The notes beneath the pieces were generated by a model. The model was not told where the DNA came from and searched no databases. It saw only the letters and a program-made list of their open reading frames with translations. A DNA stretch of 64,000 nucleotides, from NCBI GenBank assembly GCA_009995595.1, contig JAACPE010000001.1, positions 496,001 to 560,000 on the forward strand. The letters are read 5' to 3'. The DNA is from Alphaproteobacteria bacterium (GTDB lineage: Bacteria > Pseudomonadota > Alphaproteobacteria > Micavibrionales > Micavibrionaceae). Positions 1 through 8,956 of this stretch are shown here, in pieces. Position numbers and translations under genes: made by a program. Every line of letters starts with the position of its first letter. Within the stretch, counting starts at the first letter, position 1.

Positions 1-70
1 ATCCAAGCAGCCATATCACAAAAAGTGTGATGAAAGTCATAGACAAAAATGTGAGCGTTTTTATAAGCAT
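1..70 (-). CDS. N-terminus of a membrane or exported protein (cut by window edge)
   Basis: Only the first 23 codons are in the window. They begin with ATG at 70, 13 bases after the ftsX stop and on the same strand. The peptide starts MLIKTLTFLSMTFITLF and is almost entirely hydrophobic after one lysine, like a signal anchor or first membrane helix. The close spacing suggests co-transcription with ftsEX. In many alphaproteobacteria a YdcF-type (DUF218) envelope protein follows ftsX, which would fit, but nothing visible here proves that family. Confidence 0.55.
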   Translation of the reverse strand, partial: MLIKTLTFLSMTFITLFVIWLLG

Positions 71-83
71 AAATAATCTTGTT

Positions 84-1043
84 CTATGGCAATTGTTTTA
101 AGGTGCGCAGCACTGTTAAACGCGCCGTACCCATCGCCATAACAGAAATAATAATGGGGATTAGAAATAATATAATTTTTTGTCCGCCGTCCAGGGTGAA
201 TTCTGGGATAAGGGTTAAGTCTTTTGACGATAATAACCAAGCCATAATCCCCAATAAAATAAGGCCAAAAACAAACCCCAAGAAACTGCCTTGTAAAGCC
301 AGTATCATAGTATGGCGTTGTAACTGCCGCGCAATGTAATTATCTTGCGCGCCCATAAGGTGAAGAAGTTCTAAATCTTCTTTATAGGCAGAAAGGCGCG
401 CACGCACTGCGCCCGCAATGGCGACAATCGTGGTAAGGCCAATCACAAGCACGATGACATAAGCGGCAAAGCGAAGGCTGTTGGTGAGGCGTAAGACATC
501 ATTGAGCCAACTTTCATGCGTATCAAGCCGTGCTTGAGGGGCGATATGTTGGATATTTGTTATCAAGGCGGCTTTGTTAATATCCGCTTGTTTATAAAAA
601 GTGAGCGAGATAATGCCGGGAAATGGGGTTGTCTGTGTGTCAATATCATCGCCAAGCCATGGACTAATCAGCGCGATAATTTCTGCCTCACTGAGGACAG
701 TTACGGTTTCAATTGTTTTATCGTCTTCAAGCATGAGGGCGATTTTTTGTGTTGCTGTTTTGATATCCTCTTGGGGAAGTAAAATGCCATTAATGTCTTT
801 TGCGGGGATTTCAACGCTCGCTTTGCCCTCTAAGCCAGATGACCAGCGCTCGGCAAGTCCTGACAATGCAAAAGCGCCAGAGAGCGATAGCATTAATAAA
901 ACTGTCATGAGCCCGACGAGGATTTTGACAAATTTATTGCCTGCATTACGGTCAAGCGGCAGGTCATATCTGCGCTTGGCTGTTGCAATACCCAAGAAGC
1001 GATCTTTTTTTAATCCCAATAAACGTAAGATTTTATCCATCAA
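84..1043 (-). CDS. ftsX: Cell division protein FtsX (ABC-type permease)
   Basis: FtsX is the membrane half of the FtsEX complex, which links ATP hydrolysis at the septum to activation of peptidoglycan hydrolases in the periplasm. The 319-residue protein has a cytoplasmic N-terminus with many basic residues, a first membrane helix at about 39-61, a periplasmic domain of about 130 residues, and three further helices in the C-terminal third, the usual FtsX layout and length. Its start overlaps the ftsE stop by four bases (ATGA type), indicating translational coupling. Family identification rests on topology plus the ftsE partner. Confidence 0.93.
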   Translation of the reverse strand: MMDKILRLLGLKKDRFLGIATAKRRYDLPLDRNAGNKFVKILVGLMTVLLMLSLSGAFALSGLAERWSSGLEGKASVEIPAKDINGILLPQEDIKTATQKIALMLEDDKTIETVTVLSEAEIIALISPWLGDDIDTQTTPFPGIISLTFYKQADINKAALITNIQHIAPQARLDTHESWLNDVLRLTNSLRFAAYVIVLVIGLTTIVAIAGAVRARLSAYKEDLELLHLMGAQDNYIARQLQRHTMILALQGSFLGFVFGLILLGIMAWLLSSKDLTLIPEFTLDGGQKIILFLIPIIISVMAMGTARLTVLRTLKQLP

Positions 1044-1741
1044 TGGAATATCCCTGACATTTTTTCAGCAATCCAGCTTGTCGGTTGATGCACGCTTAAT
1101 TTGCCTTTATCCAATATCAAACGGTCATGGTCAAATTTATCCATGAGTGCAACATTGTGCGAAGCAATAATAACGGTTGTTCCCATTTTATGAAGTTGAT
1201 CAAACAGTGTCATCAGGCGAAAGCCAATATTGTCATCCAAATTTCCAGTTGGCTCATCCGCAAGCAACAGACGCGGGCGGGTAATGACGGCGCGTGCAAT
1301 AGAAATACGTTGTTGTTGCCCCCCTGAAAGAGTACTGGGCAGAGCATTTTTATATTCCCCCAAATCAACCCAATCGAGCAGTTCTTCGACATTTTTTTTA
1401 ATCTCGACCTCACTTTGTCCCTGAATACGAAGGGGTAAGGCGACATTATCAAAGGCAGACATGTGATTGAGCAAACGGTAATCCTGAAAGACAACACCAA
1501 TATTTTGGCGCATAAGACTTAACTGTTTTCGGCTTTGCTGGCCCACATTTTTACCAAAAATAGTCATAAGGCCGCGTGTCGGTTTACGCCCCAAATATAA
1601 AAGGGACATGAGCGAGGTTTTACCTGCTCCACTAGCGCCCGATAAAAAACGAAATGCCCCAGGCTCTAGCGTTAAGTTAATATCACTCAAAACTTCTGGA
1701 CCTATGCCGTATCGCAAGCCTACATGCTCGAATTTAATCAT
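1040..1741 (-). CDS. ftsE: Cell division ATP-binding protein FtsE
   Basis: This is the cytoplasmic ATPase of the FtsEX divisome complex. In 233 residues all ABC motifs are present: Walker A GASGAGKT at about 35-42, Q-loop in VVFQDYRL near 84-90, signature LSGGQ at about 138-142, Walker B RLLLADEP at about 157-164, and an H-loop in ASHN. FtsE proteins are close to this length. The gene is first in the ftsE-ftsX unit and is divergent from a zinc-ribbon protein gene, sharing a 189-base intergenic region that must hold both promoters. Confidence 0.95.
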   Translation of the reverse strand: MIKFEHVGLRYGIGPEVLSDINLTLEPGAFRFLSGASGAGKTSLMSLLYLGRKPTRGLMTIFGKNVGQQSRKQLSLMRQNIGVVFQDYRLLNHMSAFDNVALPLRIQGQSEVEIKKNVEELLDWVDLGEYKNALPSTLSGGQQQRISIARAVITRPRLLLADEPTGNLDDNIGFRLMTLFDQLHKMGTTVIIASHNVALMDKFDHDRLILDKGKLSVHQPTSWIAEKMSGIFH

Positions 1742-1930
1742 CTTGATACCTTTAAGTTTCTATCTTAGGTAAAATCATATTAACGATGGCCTATAACGCT
1801 ATGAAAGTGATGGTAAATTTATACATGCAGTTTATATTCATCGGCTTTACATTGCCATGTTACGTGTTTTATAGGTAATACTTATACATACTAAATTTTC
1901 GCAAGTTTGAGAAGGCACACGCCCTTATAA

Positions 1931-2821
1931 ATGATTATTGTTTGTCCTGAATGTTCATCGCGCTATATGCTCTCTGCCACTGCTATTGGTGAGACAGGTC
2001 GCACAGTGCGTTGTGCAAATTGCGGTCATCAATGGCACCAAGAGCCACAAAGGATAGTCAGTAAACCTGCACTCAAAACCCCAGATATTTTTGATACAAA
2101 ACGGGCAAAGCCCAAGAACAACTTTGACGATGATGCCCCTGATTTCGATGATTTTGCAGATCAAGATGATTTGGATGTCCCTGATATAGGTTATGGTTTT
2201 GAGCAAGACGAGCCCCGTCAAAACAAAGGCCGCACGCCTAGTGACTCTCAGCCAGAGGAAAAAGACGATTTTAAACGTTACGTGCCAGAACAAGATATCC
2301 CGGACTCTGTAAAACCATTACCTGAAGGGTCAAACGTCCCCGCGTTCAGAGCGACAACCGATGATAAGTCCAAAAATAAGGGCGCAAAAATCGCGGCTGT
2401 TTTATTGGCTCTTATTCTTTTTGGTGTTTTTGCGGGATATAGCGTTTTGTTTAAAAGCCGCGTTTTAGCGGTCTTCCCCCAGGCGGCGGCGCTTTATATC
2501 ATGGCAGGTATCGATGTTCCTATTATGGGGGATGGTCTCATAATCGAAAAAGCAAGCGCGATAGTTCAAACTGTTAAAGACCAAGAGGTCTTGGTTATTA
2601 AAGGCAATGTCCTTAACCTAAAAGAAACGCGTCTAAAAGTTCCCCAAATTATTGTGACCTTACGTGATGAGGCGGGAAATAATGGTGAAATTTTTATGAT
2701 TGAGCCGCGCGTAACTTTGGTTAATCCAGGTGGCACTTTTGATTTTACTGCAGAATTTAAAAATCCTCCGGCAGGCGCAGTATCCGCTAACCTCACTTTT
2801 GAAATGAAGTTTGATCTTTAA
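1931..2821 (+). CDS. Zinc-ribbon (MJ0042-type) single-pass membrane protein
   Basis: The 296-residue protein starts with a zinc-ribbon: two CxxC pairs at residues 5/8 and 28/31 in the MJ0042 arrangement typical of alphaproteobacteria (IVCPECSSRY and VRCANCGHQW). An acidic, Asp- and Pro-rich linker follows up to about 145, then one membrane helix near 150-172 (AAVLLALILFGVFAGYSVLF). The C-terminal domain resembles DUF3426, with an apparent beta-rich fold. A topology with the zinc finger in the cytoplasm and the C-terminus outside is likely. The family is commonly found divergent from ftsE; its function is not established. The stop is 19 bases from the convergent lysA stop. Confidence 0.85.
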   Translation: MIIVCPECSSRYMLSATAIGETGRTVRCANCGHQWHQEPQRIVSKPALKTPDIFDTKRAKPKNNFDDDAPDFDDFADQDDLDVPDIGYGFEQDEPRQNKGRTPSDSQPEEKDDFKRYVPEQDIPDSVKPLPEGSNVPAFRATTDDKSKNKGAKIAAVLLALILFGVFAGYSVLFKSRVLAVFPQAAALYIMAGIDVPIMGDGLIIEKASAIVQTVKDQEVLVIKGNVLNLKETRLKVPQIIVTLRDEAGNNGEIFMIEPRVTLVNPGGTFDFTAEFKNPPAGAVSANLTFEMKFDL

Positions 2822-2840
2822 TTTATTGAATTAATATCAT

Positions 2841-4109
2841 TTATCCCAAATCAGGAATAATATCACGCGCGATGATTTCATGAACATCTTGGCGTGGGCA
2901 TATCAAATGCGCTTTGCCTTCATGCACCAAAATCTCGGCGGGAAGGGGGCGCGTATTGTAATTTGATGCCATGCAAAACCCATAAGCGCCCGCTGATTTT
3001 ATAACCGCAAGATCGCCTTCCTTCATTTGGGTTAGAATGCGTCCTTTTGTGAAGGTATCACCAGATTCGCAAATCGGGCCAACTACATCATAGCTATGCT
3101 CGGCGGCATCACGATTTTGTACGGCTTCAATACCATGATAGGCATCGTATAGCGTTGGCCGAATAAGGTCATTCATGGCACTGTCTATGATCAAAAAATC
3201 AGTTTCTTCGGTTTCTTTAACATGGAGTACCTCCGTAAGCAAAACGCCTGCATTACCAACCAAATAACGCCCAGGTTCCATGATGATTTGTGTATCAAGG
3301 GGCAGAATAATGTCCCGCACCCACTGCGCGTAATGATCCAGATCCAAAAGCTTTTCATCTTTGTAAATAATCGGAAACCCCCCGCCAATATCAAGGCGTG
3401 AGACAGTGTGCCCTTGATCGCGCAGGTTGTGGACAATGGAGGGCATTTTCTCAAACGCGGTTTTAAACGATTCAACTGTGGATACTTGTGACCCAATATG
3501 AACGGACAGGCCAACGGCATCGAGATTGTCCATCTGCGCCGCTCTATCGAATGCCTTATAAACGGTTTGTTCGTTAATACCGAATTTATCGCGCTTACGC
3601 CCTGTTGATATTTTGGTATTTCCACCGCCAGCCACGTTGGGGTTTAGGCGGAAAACGACAGTGGCCTTTATCCCTATGTCACCGGCAACATTGTTGATAT
3701 GCTCAAGTTCAGGCAAGGATTCCACGTTAAATTGATGAATACCTGCTTTAAGGCAGGCGATAATCTCTCTACGTTGCTTACCAACGCCAGTCGAGACGAT
3801 TTGAGAGGCTTTAAACCCTGCGGCAAGCCCGCGGTGGAGTTCGCCTTCTGAGACGATTTCAAGGCTTGCACCAAGTGAACGCAGATAACTTAAAACCGCA
3901 ACATTGCTGTTTGCTTTACAGGCATAACATAAAATTGGCTGTTTATCGGCAGGCAAAGCGCACTTCATTGCCCCCGCTAAGGCCTCATACTGCGTTTTCA
4001 TTACATGGGCAGAATAAACATAAGTTGGCGTGCCATAAGCCGCCGCGATTTCTGTTAAGGGAACATTATCAGCGTTCAAAACGCCCTTTATTTCTGTAAA
4101 ACCGCTCAT
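2841..4109 (-). CDS. lysA: Diaminopimelate decarboxylase
   Basis: LysA is the PLP enzyme converting meso-diaminopimelate to L-lysine, the last step of lysine synthesis. The 422-residue protein has the fold-III pattern: PLP lysine K65 in CYACKANSN, HIGSQ, the phosphate-binding GGGFP loop, EPGRYLVGNAG for the substrate and dimer interface, and CESGDTF, whose cysteine comes from the partner subunit. It lies downstream of a small LptM-like lipoprotein gene on the same strand, the normal alphaproteobacterial neighbourhood. The argininosuccinate lyase gene that usually completes this cluster is not present here. Confidence 0.96.
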   Translation of the reverse strand: MSGFTEIKGVLNADNVPLTEIAAAYGTPTYVYSAHVMKTQYEALAGAMKCALPADKQPILCYACKANSNVAVLSYLRSLGASLEIVSEGELHRGLAAGFKASQIVSTGVGKQRREIIACLKAGIHQFNVESLPELEHINNVAGDIGIKATVVFRLNPNVAGGGNTKISTGRKRDKFGINEQTVYKAFDRAAQMDNLDAVGLSVHIGSQVSTVESFKTAFEKMPSIVHNLRDQGHTVSRLDIGGGFPIIYKDEKLLDLDHYAQWVRDIILPLDTQIIMEPGRYLVGNAGVLLTEVLHVKETEETDFLIIDSAMNDLIRPTLYDAYHGIEAVQNRDAAEHSYDVVGPICESGDTFTKGRILTQMKEGDLAVIKSAGAYGFCMASNYNTRPLPAEILVHEGKAHLICPRQDVHEIIARDIIPDLG

Positions 4110-4149
4110 GTTATAATCTCTTTAATTTTATTTGTTGGGGGCGCTCAAT

Positions 4150-4314
4150 TTATTGACTAACATTTTTAGGATAGCTAGACGGGAAGGGTTTATCCTCAAC
4201 ACCAACTGGCGGATCCACGCGGCCCGGTTTGACACCACACGCGCTTGTAAGCATTAGGCTCATTATCGTTAGACTAAGGGTTATAAAGGGCAAGGTGGTG
4301 AAGTTTTTTATCAT
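4150..4314 (-). CDS. Small lipoprotein, LptM (YifL)-like
   Basis: This is a 54-residue protein. I take the ATG at 4314, because it places a clean signal peptide directly at the N-terminus; an open frame extends upstream to 4368. A hydrophobic stretch ends in the lipobox LTSAC, followed by GVKPGRVDPP, which resembles the C-G-x-K-G-P-L-x-x-P core of LptM lipoproteins that help assemble the LptD/LptE lipopolysaccharide translocon. LptM-like genes typically sit just upstream of dapF or lysA, as here, with 40 bases to lysA. The family call is moderate because the protein is so short. Confidence 0.7.
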   Translation of the reverse strand: MIKNFTTLPFITLSLTIMSLMLTSACGVKPGRVDPPVGVEDKPFPSSYPKNVSQ

Positions 4315-4386
4315 AATATTCTTATAAAAATCATTTCTGATGCTTTTACGCAAGGCATTTTGCGTCAAATCATGTAAATTATTGTC

Positions 4387-5049
4387 ATGTCAAACAAACA
4401 ATTCTCTCTTTTGATAACAGCGTGCTTCCTCCTTTTTGTCGCCATGATGGGGGTGGGGTATATGAGCGCCCAAAAGGCCCAGCCAGAAATCATCGTCTTA
4501 ACGCAGCCTGATGTGCCTCCGCCGTCAATACTTGAGGAAAATGCTCTCTCATTGGCGCCCATGGAAGAGGGCGGCATTGATGTTAAAAACAAGATTATTT
4601 ATGACACGCCCAAGCCAATGTATGAGGGGCATTTTTATGATTTAGAGGGTAATAAAAAGACATGGGACGATTATCAGGGAAAATATTTGCTTGTGAATTT
4701 TTGGGCGACATGGTGTGCGCCTTGTGTGGTTGAACTGCCGACGCTCCAAGAATTAGGTGAAAAGTTTCAAAATAAAGATTTTGAGGTAATTGCAATCTCT
4801 ATTGATATGGGCGCAACGCCTGAAACGCTCTCAAAGTTTCTAGAGGGGCGTATGCTTAGCGATTTCGCGGGTTTTATGGACACAGATCGTATTTTACAAA
4901 AAAACATACCTATGCGGGGCATTCCAACTACTTTTTTGCTTAATCCCAAGGGAGAGTTGATGTACGTATTTGAAGGGGAGTCAAACTGGAGTAATCCCCC
5001 TGCTATAGACTTTTTCCATAGGATTCTAACGGCTCAAAATGATCAATAA
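4387..5049 (+). CDS. TlpA-family membrane-anchored thiol:disulfide oxidoreductase
   Basis: The 220-residue protein has an N-terminal membrane anchor (about 7-26), a Pro-rich linker and a periplasmic thioredoxin domain from about 75. The active site is WCAPC with C110 and C113, and the cis-proline loop GIPTT is present. TlpA/ResE-type proteins of this kind keep periplasmic thiols reduced for cytochrome c or Cu-A assembly; the exact partner is not indicated. The gene is divergent from the LptM-like/lysA unit, with 72 bases between start codons. No convincing Shine-Dalgarno precedes the ATG. Confidence 0.88.
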   Translation: MSNKQFSLLITACFLLFVAMMGVGYMSAQKAQPEIIVLTQPDVPPPSILEENALSLAPMEEGGIDVKNKIIYDTPKPMYEGHFYDLEGNKKTWDDYQGKYLLVNFWATWCAPCVVELPTLQELGEKFQNKDFEVIAISIDMGATPETLSKFLEGRMLSDFAGFMDTDRILQKNIPMRGIPTTFLLNPKGELMYVFEGESNWSNPPAIDFFHRILTAQNDQ

Positions 5050-5109
5050 AGCTGAAAATACGTTAAAATAACTGTATTTTATTAATCATTTCAGGGGCAT
5101 AATAGAAAT

Positions 5110-6453
5110 ATGACAGTGACAACCAACCCGCTAGAAAACTCCCTTCATGCTGGCGTCAACCAAGAGCGCCTGAGCCAAGATCAGCTCAATGCCATGGTTG
5201 ATTTGCATGGACGCTTTTTATCGGGGCGCTTGGGCGGGCGTCGTGCAGTGCTACAAAATGTGGATATTTCTGCATTGTCACTCGCCCATAAAGATTTGCG
5301 TCAGGTTGACTTTAGCAATTGCAGTATGCTTTGCATGGATTTATCAAGTGTGAATTTCCAAGAGGCTCGTCTTTACGCCTGTGATTTATCCGATTCAAAT
5401 CTTGCCAAGGCCAATTTCTTTCGTGCTGATTTACGGGGATCGCGGATTGAATTTGCAAACCTCAAGGATGCTAATCTTGACAAAGCTGATTTGCGTCTAG
5501 GTGGTATTAACATGGGTCAGGGCACAAGCCAGCAAACATCGCAGCATGTGAACTTTAGAGGCGCAAATCTTAGCGGCGCTAAGCTAACGGGTGCGCTCGC
5601 GAGTAGTGCGGATTTTACCGATGCCCTGATGAATAATATTAACATTATGGGCGCCGATTTGCGGGATGCACAACTTGACGGCGCCGATCTCTCTGGTGCT
5701 CAAGTGACAGGAGCCAATCTACACGGCGCAAAACTGCGTGACACAATCTTAACAGGCGTTGATCTAAGCTCATTTGGTCAACTTGATGCAGACTTATCAG
5801 AGGCGATTACTGACGCGAATATTGGATCTTCCTTGCAGGATTTGGATGAACCCTTAGAGCAAATGATTGAAACTCATCGTTTATGGGTGGATACGGCAGG
5901 TAAAGAGGGCAGGCAGCTTAATTTAAGCGGCTATGATCTGCGCTCACTCAAAGAACTTAAAAAGCAGAAGCTGACTGCGATTAAGGCGATTAAGGCGCGT
6001 TTTTTGGGGCTTAATCTTTATAAGGTCGAAATGCAAAGCTCGATCCTTGATAACTCTGATTTTCGCCGCTGTGACATGGAAAGCGCGGATTTTAGGGGCT
6101 CTAGCTTTAAGGGCGCTCGTTTTTCCCATGCCAATCTCAAAAACGCGGATTTTAATCCGTTGCTCTTTGGATCAGGTACCAATGAAACAACAAAACGCTT
6201 TAATCCGTGTGATTTTGAGGGCGCGTCATTGGCCTATGCCGATTTATCAGGGTGTAATTTACGCTCTGCTAATTTCAAAAATGCCAATGTAGCTTATGCG
6301 AATTTTCTTGGAGCTGATTTGCGCGGTGCCGATTTTTCTGGCGCGAAGATTGATAACACAAATTTCGACGGCGCAAACATGGACGAGGCCGTCATGGAAA
6401 TCGACCGTAAATCCATCTTTAAACTCAGCGCTTTAAAAGATGATGAGCAGTAG
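5110..6453 (+). CDS. Pentapeptide-repeat protein with two repeat blocks
   Basis: The 447-residue protein is dominated by A(D/N)LxG-type pentapeptides. The first block is about residues 50-225 and the second about 290-435, with an insert between them containing the ETHRLWVDTAGKEG segment that often links such blocks. Each block should form a right-handed four-sided beta helix. There is no signal peptide, so a cytoplasmic role is likely. Functions in the family range widely (including DNA mimicry and gyrase protection in Qnr-like members), and nothing here selects one. Transcribed alone; the nearest neighbours on both sides are unrelated. Confidence 0.88.
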   Translation: MTVTTNPLENSLHAGVNQERLSQDQLNAMVDLHGRFLSGRLGGRRAVLQNVDISALSLAHKDLRQVDFSNCSMLCMDLSSVNFQEARLYACDLSDSNLAKANFFRADLRGSRIEFANLKDANLDKADLRLGGINMGQGTSQQTSQHVNFRGANLSGAKLTGALASSADFTDALMNNINIMGADLRDAQLDGADLSGAQVTGANLHGAKLRDTILTGVDLSSFGQLDADLSEAITDANIGSSLQDLDEPLEQMIETHRLWVDTAGKEGRQLNLSGYDLRSLKELKKQKLTAIKAIKARFLGLNLYKVEMQSSILDNSDFRRCDMESADFRGSSFKGARFSHANLKNADFNPLLFGSGTNETTKRFNPCDFEGASLAYADLSGCNLRSANFKNANVAYANFLGADLRGADFSGAKIDNTNFDGANMDEAVMEIDRKSIFKLSALKDDEQ

Positions 6454-6575
6454 TCTAGTCATTCAAAAAAACAACGCGGCAAACTTCCTGTTGAACGCAT
6501 AATCAGCTTTGCTTTATTTTTAAAAAATCCTTTTTTTTGCAGTGATTTATGATACCAGTAAAATCAACAGAAAGT

Positions 6576-7505
6576 TTACAGCTTTTTAGTTAACTCAGGT
6601 ACGGCTTCGAATAAATCGGCAACAAGGCCGTAATCAGCAACTCCAAAGATCGGGGCTTCTTCGTCTTTATTTATGGCGACGATAGTTTTTGAACCCTTCA
6701 TGCCGGCCAGATGCTGAATAGCGCCAGAAATGCCAATTGCGATATATAGGTCAGGGGCGACAACTTTACCTGTTTGGCCTACTTGATAATCATTAGGGAC
6801 ATAGCCCGCATCAACGGCAGCGCGTGAGGCACCAATAGCGGCCCCCAATTTATCGGCCAACGCCTCGATAAGCGCAAAATTTTCACCAGAACCAAGGCCG
6901 CGCCCGCCAGAAACCACAATATTAGCTGCAGTTAGTTCAGGGCGGTCTGATTCTGATAGCTCTTGTTTTACAAAACTTGAAATCCCCGCATCGCCTTTTG
7001 AGGCAAAGTCCTCAACGGGTGAGCTTCCGCCTTCGGCATTAACAGGGTCAAATGCTGTGCCGCGCACAGTGATCAGTTTTTTACTATCGGAAGATTTAAC
7101 TGTCGCAATCGCGTTGCCAGCATATATCGGTCGATCAAATGTTTCGCCATCATGGACAACCGTAATGTCTGAAATTTGCTGTGTGTCCAGCAATGCTGCC
7201 GCGCGCGGCATGACGTTCTTCCCAAATGTTGTTGCTGGCGCAAGGATATGGGTGTAATTAGTGGCAAGATCAACAAGTATGGGGGCCATATTTTCGGCCA
7301 ATCTATGTGAAAGCTCGGGTGCATCACATTTAATCACTTTTGTAATCCCATGAATATTGGCCGCCGCTAAGGCCGCGCCTGAACAATCCGTTCCTGCGAC
7401 AAGGACATGAACATCGGTGTCGATTTTACGCGCCGCAGTAATGACATTCAGTGTCACAGGTTTAATAGTTTTATGGTCGTGTTCTGCAATAACTAAAACT
7501 GACAT
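6576..7505 (-). CDS. etfA: Electron transfer flavoprotein alpha subunit
   Basis: EtfA binds FAD and, with EtfB, carries electrons from acyl-CoA and other dehydrogenases to the quinone pool through ETF-QO. At 309 residues it has the usual length. The C-terminal FAD-binding region is clear: SGGRGLGSGENF near 200, GASRAAVDAGYVPNDYQVGQTGK, and YIAIGISGAIQHLAGM. The gene follows etfB with 10 bases between them, so the two are surely one transcript. No ETF-QO gene is in the window. Confidence 0.96.
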   Translation of the reverse strand: MSVLVIAEHDHKTIKPVTLNVITAARKIDTDVHVLVAGTDCSGAALAAANIHGITKVIKCDAPELSHRLAENMAPILVDLATNYTHILAPATTFGKNVMPRAAALLDTQQISDITVVHDGETFDRPIYAGNAIATVKSSDSKKLITVRGTAFDPVNAEGGSSPVEDFASKGDAGISSFVKQELSESDRPELTAANIVVSGGRGLGSGENFALIEALADKLGAAIGASRAAVDAGYVPNDYQVGQTGKVVAPDLYIAIGISGAIQHLAGMKGSKTIVAINKDEEAPIFGVADYGLVADLFEAVPELTKKL

Positions 7506-7515
7506 TTATTTTTCC

Positions 7516-8280
7516 TTAAATAACTTTCGCTTCGTTTTTGAGTTTGTCGATAAGCTCATCGACACTTGACACTTTGCCGCCGCCAACGCGCTCTGCGGGC
7601 TCAGCAACTTTCACGATGGATAGGCGCGGAGTTAAATCAACGCCTAATTCCTCGGGAGTCATGACGGTCAGTTCTTTTTTCTTGGCCTTCATAATATTAG
7701 GCAAGCTTGCATAGCGCGGCTCATTCAGACGCAAGTCAGTTGTGATGATAGCGGGAAGGGCGAGTGCTATTGTCTCTAATCCACCATCAATTTCACGGGT
7801 AACAATGGCTTTACCGTCTTTGATCTCTAGTTCTGAGGCAAAAGTCCCTTGCGCCCAACCCAAAAGAGCGGCAAGCATCTGGCCTGTTTGGTTGCTATCA
7901 TCATCAATAGATTGCTTACCCATGATAATAAAATCAGGTTTTTCTTTATCAACAATTGCTTTTAATGTTTTAGCAACGGCGAGCGGCTCAACCCCGCCAA
8001 TATCCGTTGGTGCATCGGTTTGAACCAAAATACCCCGATCAGCCCCTATCGCCATGGCAGTGCGGATAGTTTCTTGCGCTTTATCAGGGCCAATAGAAAC
8101 TGCAATGATTTCCGTCACAATGCCAGCTTCTTTCAGCTTGGTTGCTTCTTCGATGGCGATTTCATCAAAAGGGTTCATCGACATTTTGACGTTGTTCAGC
8201 TCAATGCCGCTTTGATCTGATTTCACGCGGATTTTGACGTTGTAATCAACAGCGCGTTTGACAGGAACTAAAACTTTCAT
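7516..8280 (-). CDS. etfB: Electron transfer flavoprotein beta subunit
   Basis: EtfB is the AMP-binding partner of EtfA. The 254-residue protein begins [20 protein letters not shown], typical of the family, and carries the EtfB region [21 protein letters not shown] near 190-210, whose leucine/recognition loop docks onto client dehydrogenases. It is preceded by AGGAGTTTTCC-type sequence in the mRNA sense, a good ribosome-binding site. A HIG1-type membrane protein gene lies 37 bases upstream on the same strand, so a three-gene unit is likely. Confidence 0.96.
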   Translation of the reverse strand: MKVLVPVKRAVDYNVKIRVKSDQSGIELNNVKMSMNPFDEIAIEEATKLKEAGIVTEIIAVSIGPDKAQETIRTAMAIGADRGILVQTDAPTDIGGVEPLAVAKTLKAIVDKEKPDFIIMGKQSIDDDSNQTGQMLAALLGWAQGTFASELEIKDGKAIVTREIDGGLETIALALPAIITTDLRLNEPRYASLPNIMKAKKKELTVMTPEELGVDLTPRLSIVKVAEPAERVGGGKVSSVDELIDKLKNEAKVI

Positions 8281-8317
8281 GGAAAACTCCTAAGAGGGAT
8301 TTTTTATTTTGAGGGGA

Positions 8318-8536
8318 TTATTCTTTATCGCCGGACCAGACAGCAAGGACAAAAAGAGCAAGCGCAACGCCTTGGAGGGTCACGCGCATACGCATTAATT
8401 TATTACCATATTTTTGATTAAATTCTCCGCCCTTAACCATCGCCACAAGACCGACAATAAGTGATAAAAGCACAAGGACCATAGAGATCAGCATAAGAAT
8501 GAAAAAGATTCGTGACATAATTAAGAATATAGCCAT
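8318..8536 (-). CDS. HIG1-type twin-transmembrane protein
   Basis: The 72-residue protein has two membrane helices (about 8-33 and 51-68) flanking a short basic loop. The loop reads GNKLMRMRVTLQG, matching the conserved (K/R)xMRxRVxxQG stretch of HIG1 proteins, which in mitochondria associate with respiratory complexes III and IV. In alphaproteobacteria such genes recur next to etfB, as here. An internal ATG at 8518 (MSRIFFILM) is an equally plausible start; neither has a strong ribosome-binding site. Confidence 0.75.
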   Translation of the reverse strand: MAIFLIMSRIFFILMLISMVLVLLSLIVGLVAMVKGGEFNQKYGNKLMRMRVTLQGVALALFVLAVWSGDKE

Positions 8537-8598
8537 TTCAATAAGATATGGCTAGAGCGAATACAAAAGCTTTCAAAATTTTAATTCAGATCAGAGTT

Positions 8599-8916
8599 TT
8601 AATCTTTATGTAGAATCAAAATCACATTTTGTAATGATTGAACTTTCTGGTTTTTAATGACGGCTAAAGAAATTTCTTTAGATGATAGTAAGTTTTTTTC
8701 AGCTTCTGCACATACATTCAAACCTAAATGTTGGATTTTCCCATCTTCGTGAACAAGGCTAAATTGCTTAGAATGGCAATCAAATTCTGCCCATTGAAGC
8801 TCCGTATCAAGATTCTGGTCATGAATAATGAGCACTTTGCCTGATTTGCTCGTGAAAATGCCACATCTCATGCTTTTATCCAAGGACGTTAAAACTGGGA
8901 AATCAGAATCTTGCAT
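8599..8916 (-). CDS. Unrecognised 105-residue protein, paralogue of the 13564..13893 product
   Basis: I do not recognise this family. From residue 16 (MRCGIF) to the end, 90 residues align without a gap to the last 90 residues of the protein at 13564..13893, with about 26 identities by eye. These include MRC, LI-HD, QW-EF--H, SL-H-DG and Q-LG. The alternating hydrophobic pattern suggests a small beta-rich domain; there is no signal peptide or membrane helix. It follows the 338-residue peptidoglycan-binding-like gene by 40 bases on the same strand, so the two are probably co-transcribed. Confidence 0.7.
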   Translation of the reverse strand: MQDSDFPVLTSLDKSMRCGIFTSKSGKVLIIHDQNLDTELQWAEFDCHSKQFSLVHEDGKIQHLGLNVCAEAEKNLLSSKEISLAVIKNQKVQSLQNVILILHKD

Positions 8917-8956
8917 AATTAAATCTTATCACAAAATTTAACTGAAGCGTCTAATT

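Noticed and set aside
601-1146. 181-codon open frame antisense to ftsX
   Set aside because: Runs entirely opposite ftsX/ftsE, lacks a ribosome-binding site and shows no protein family; a shadow of real coding.
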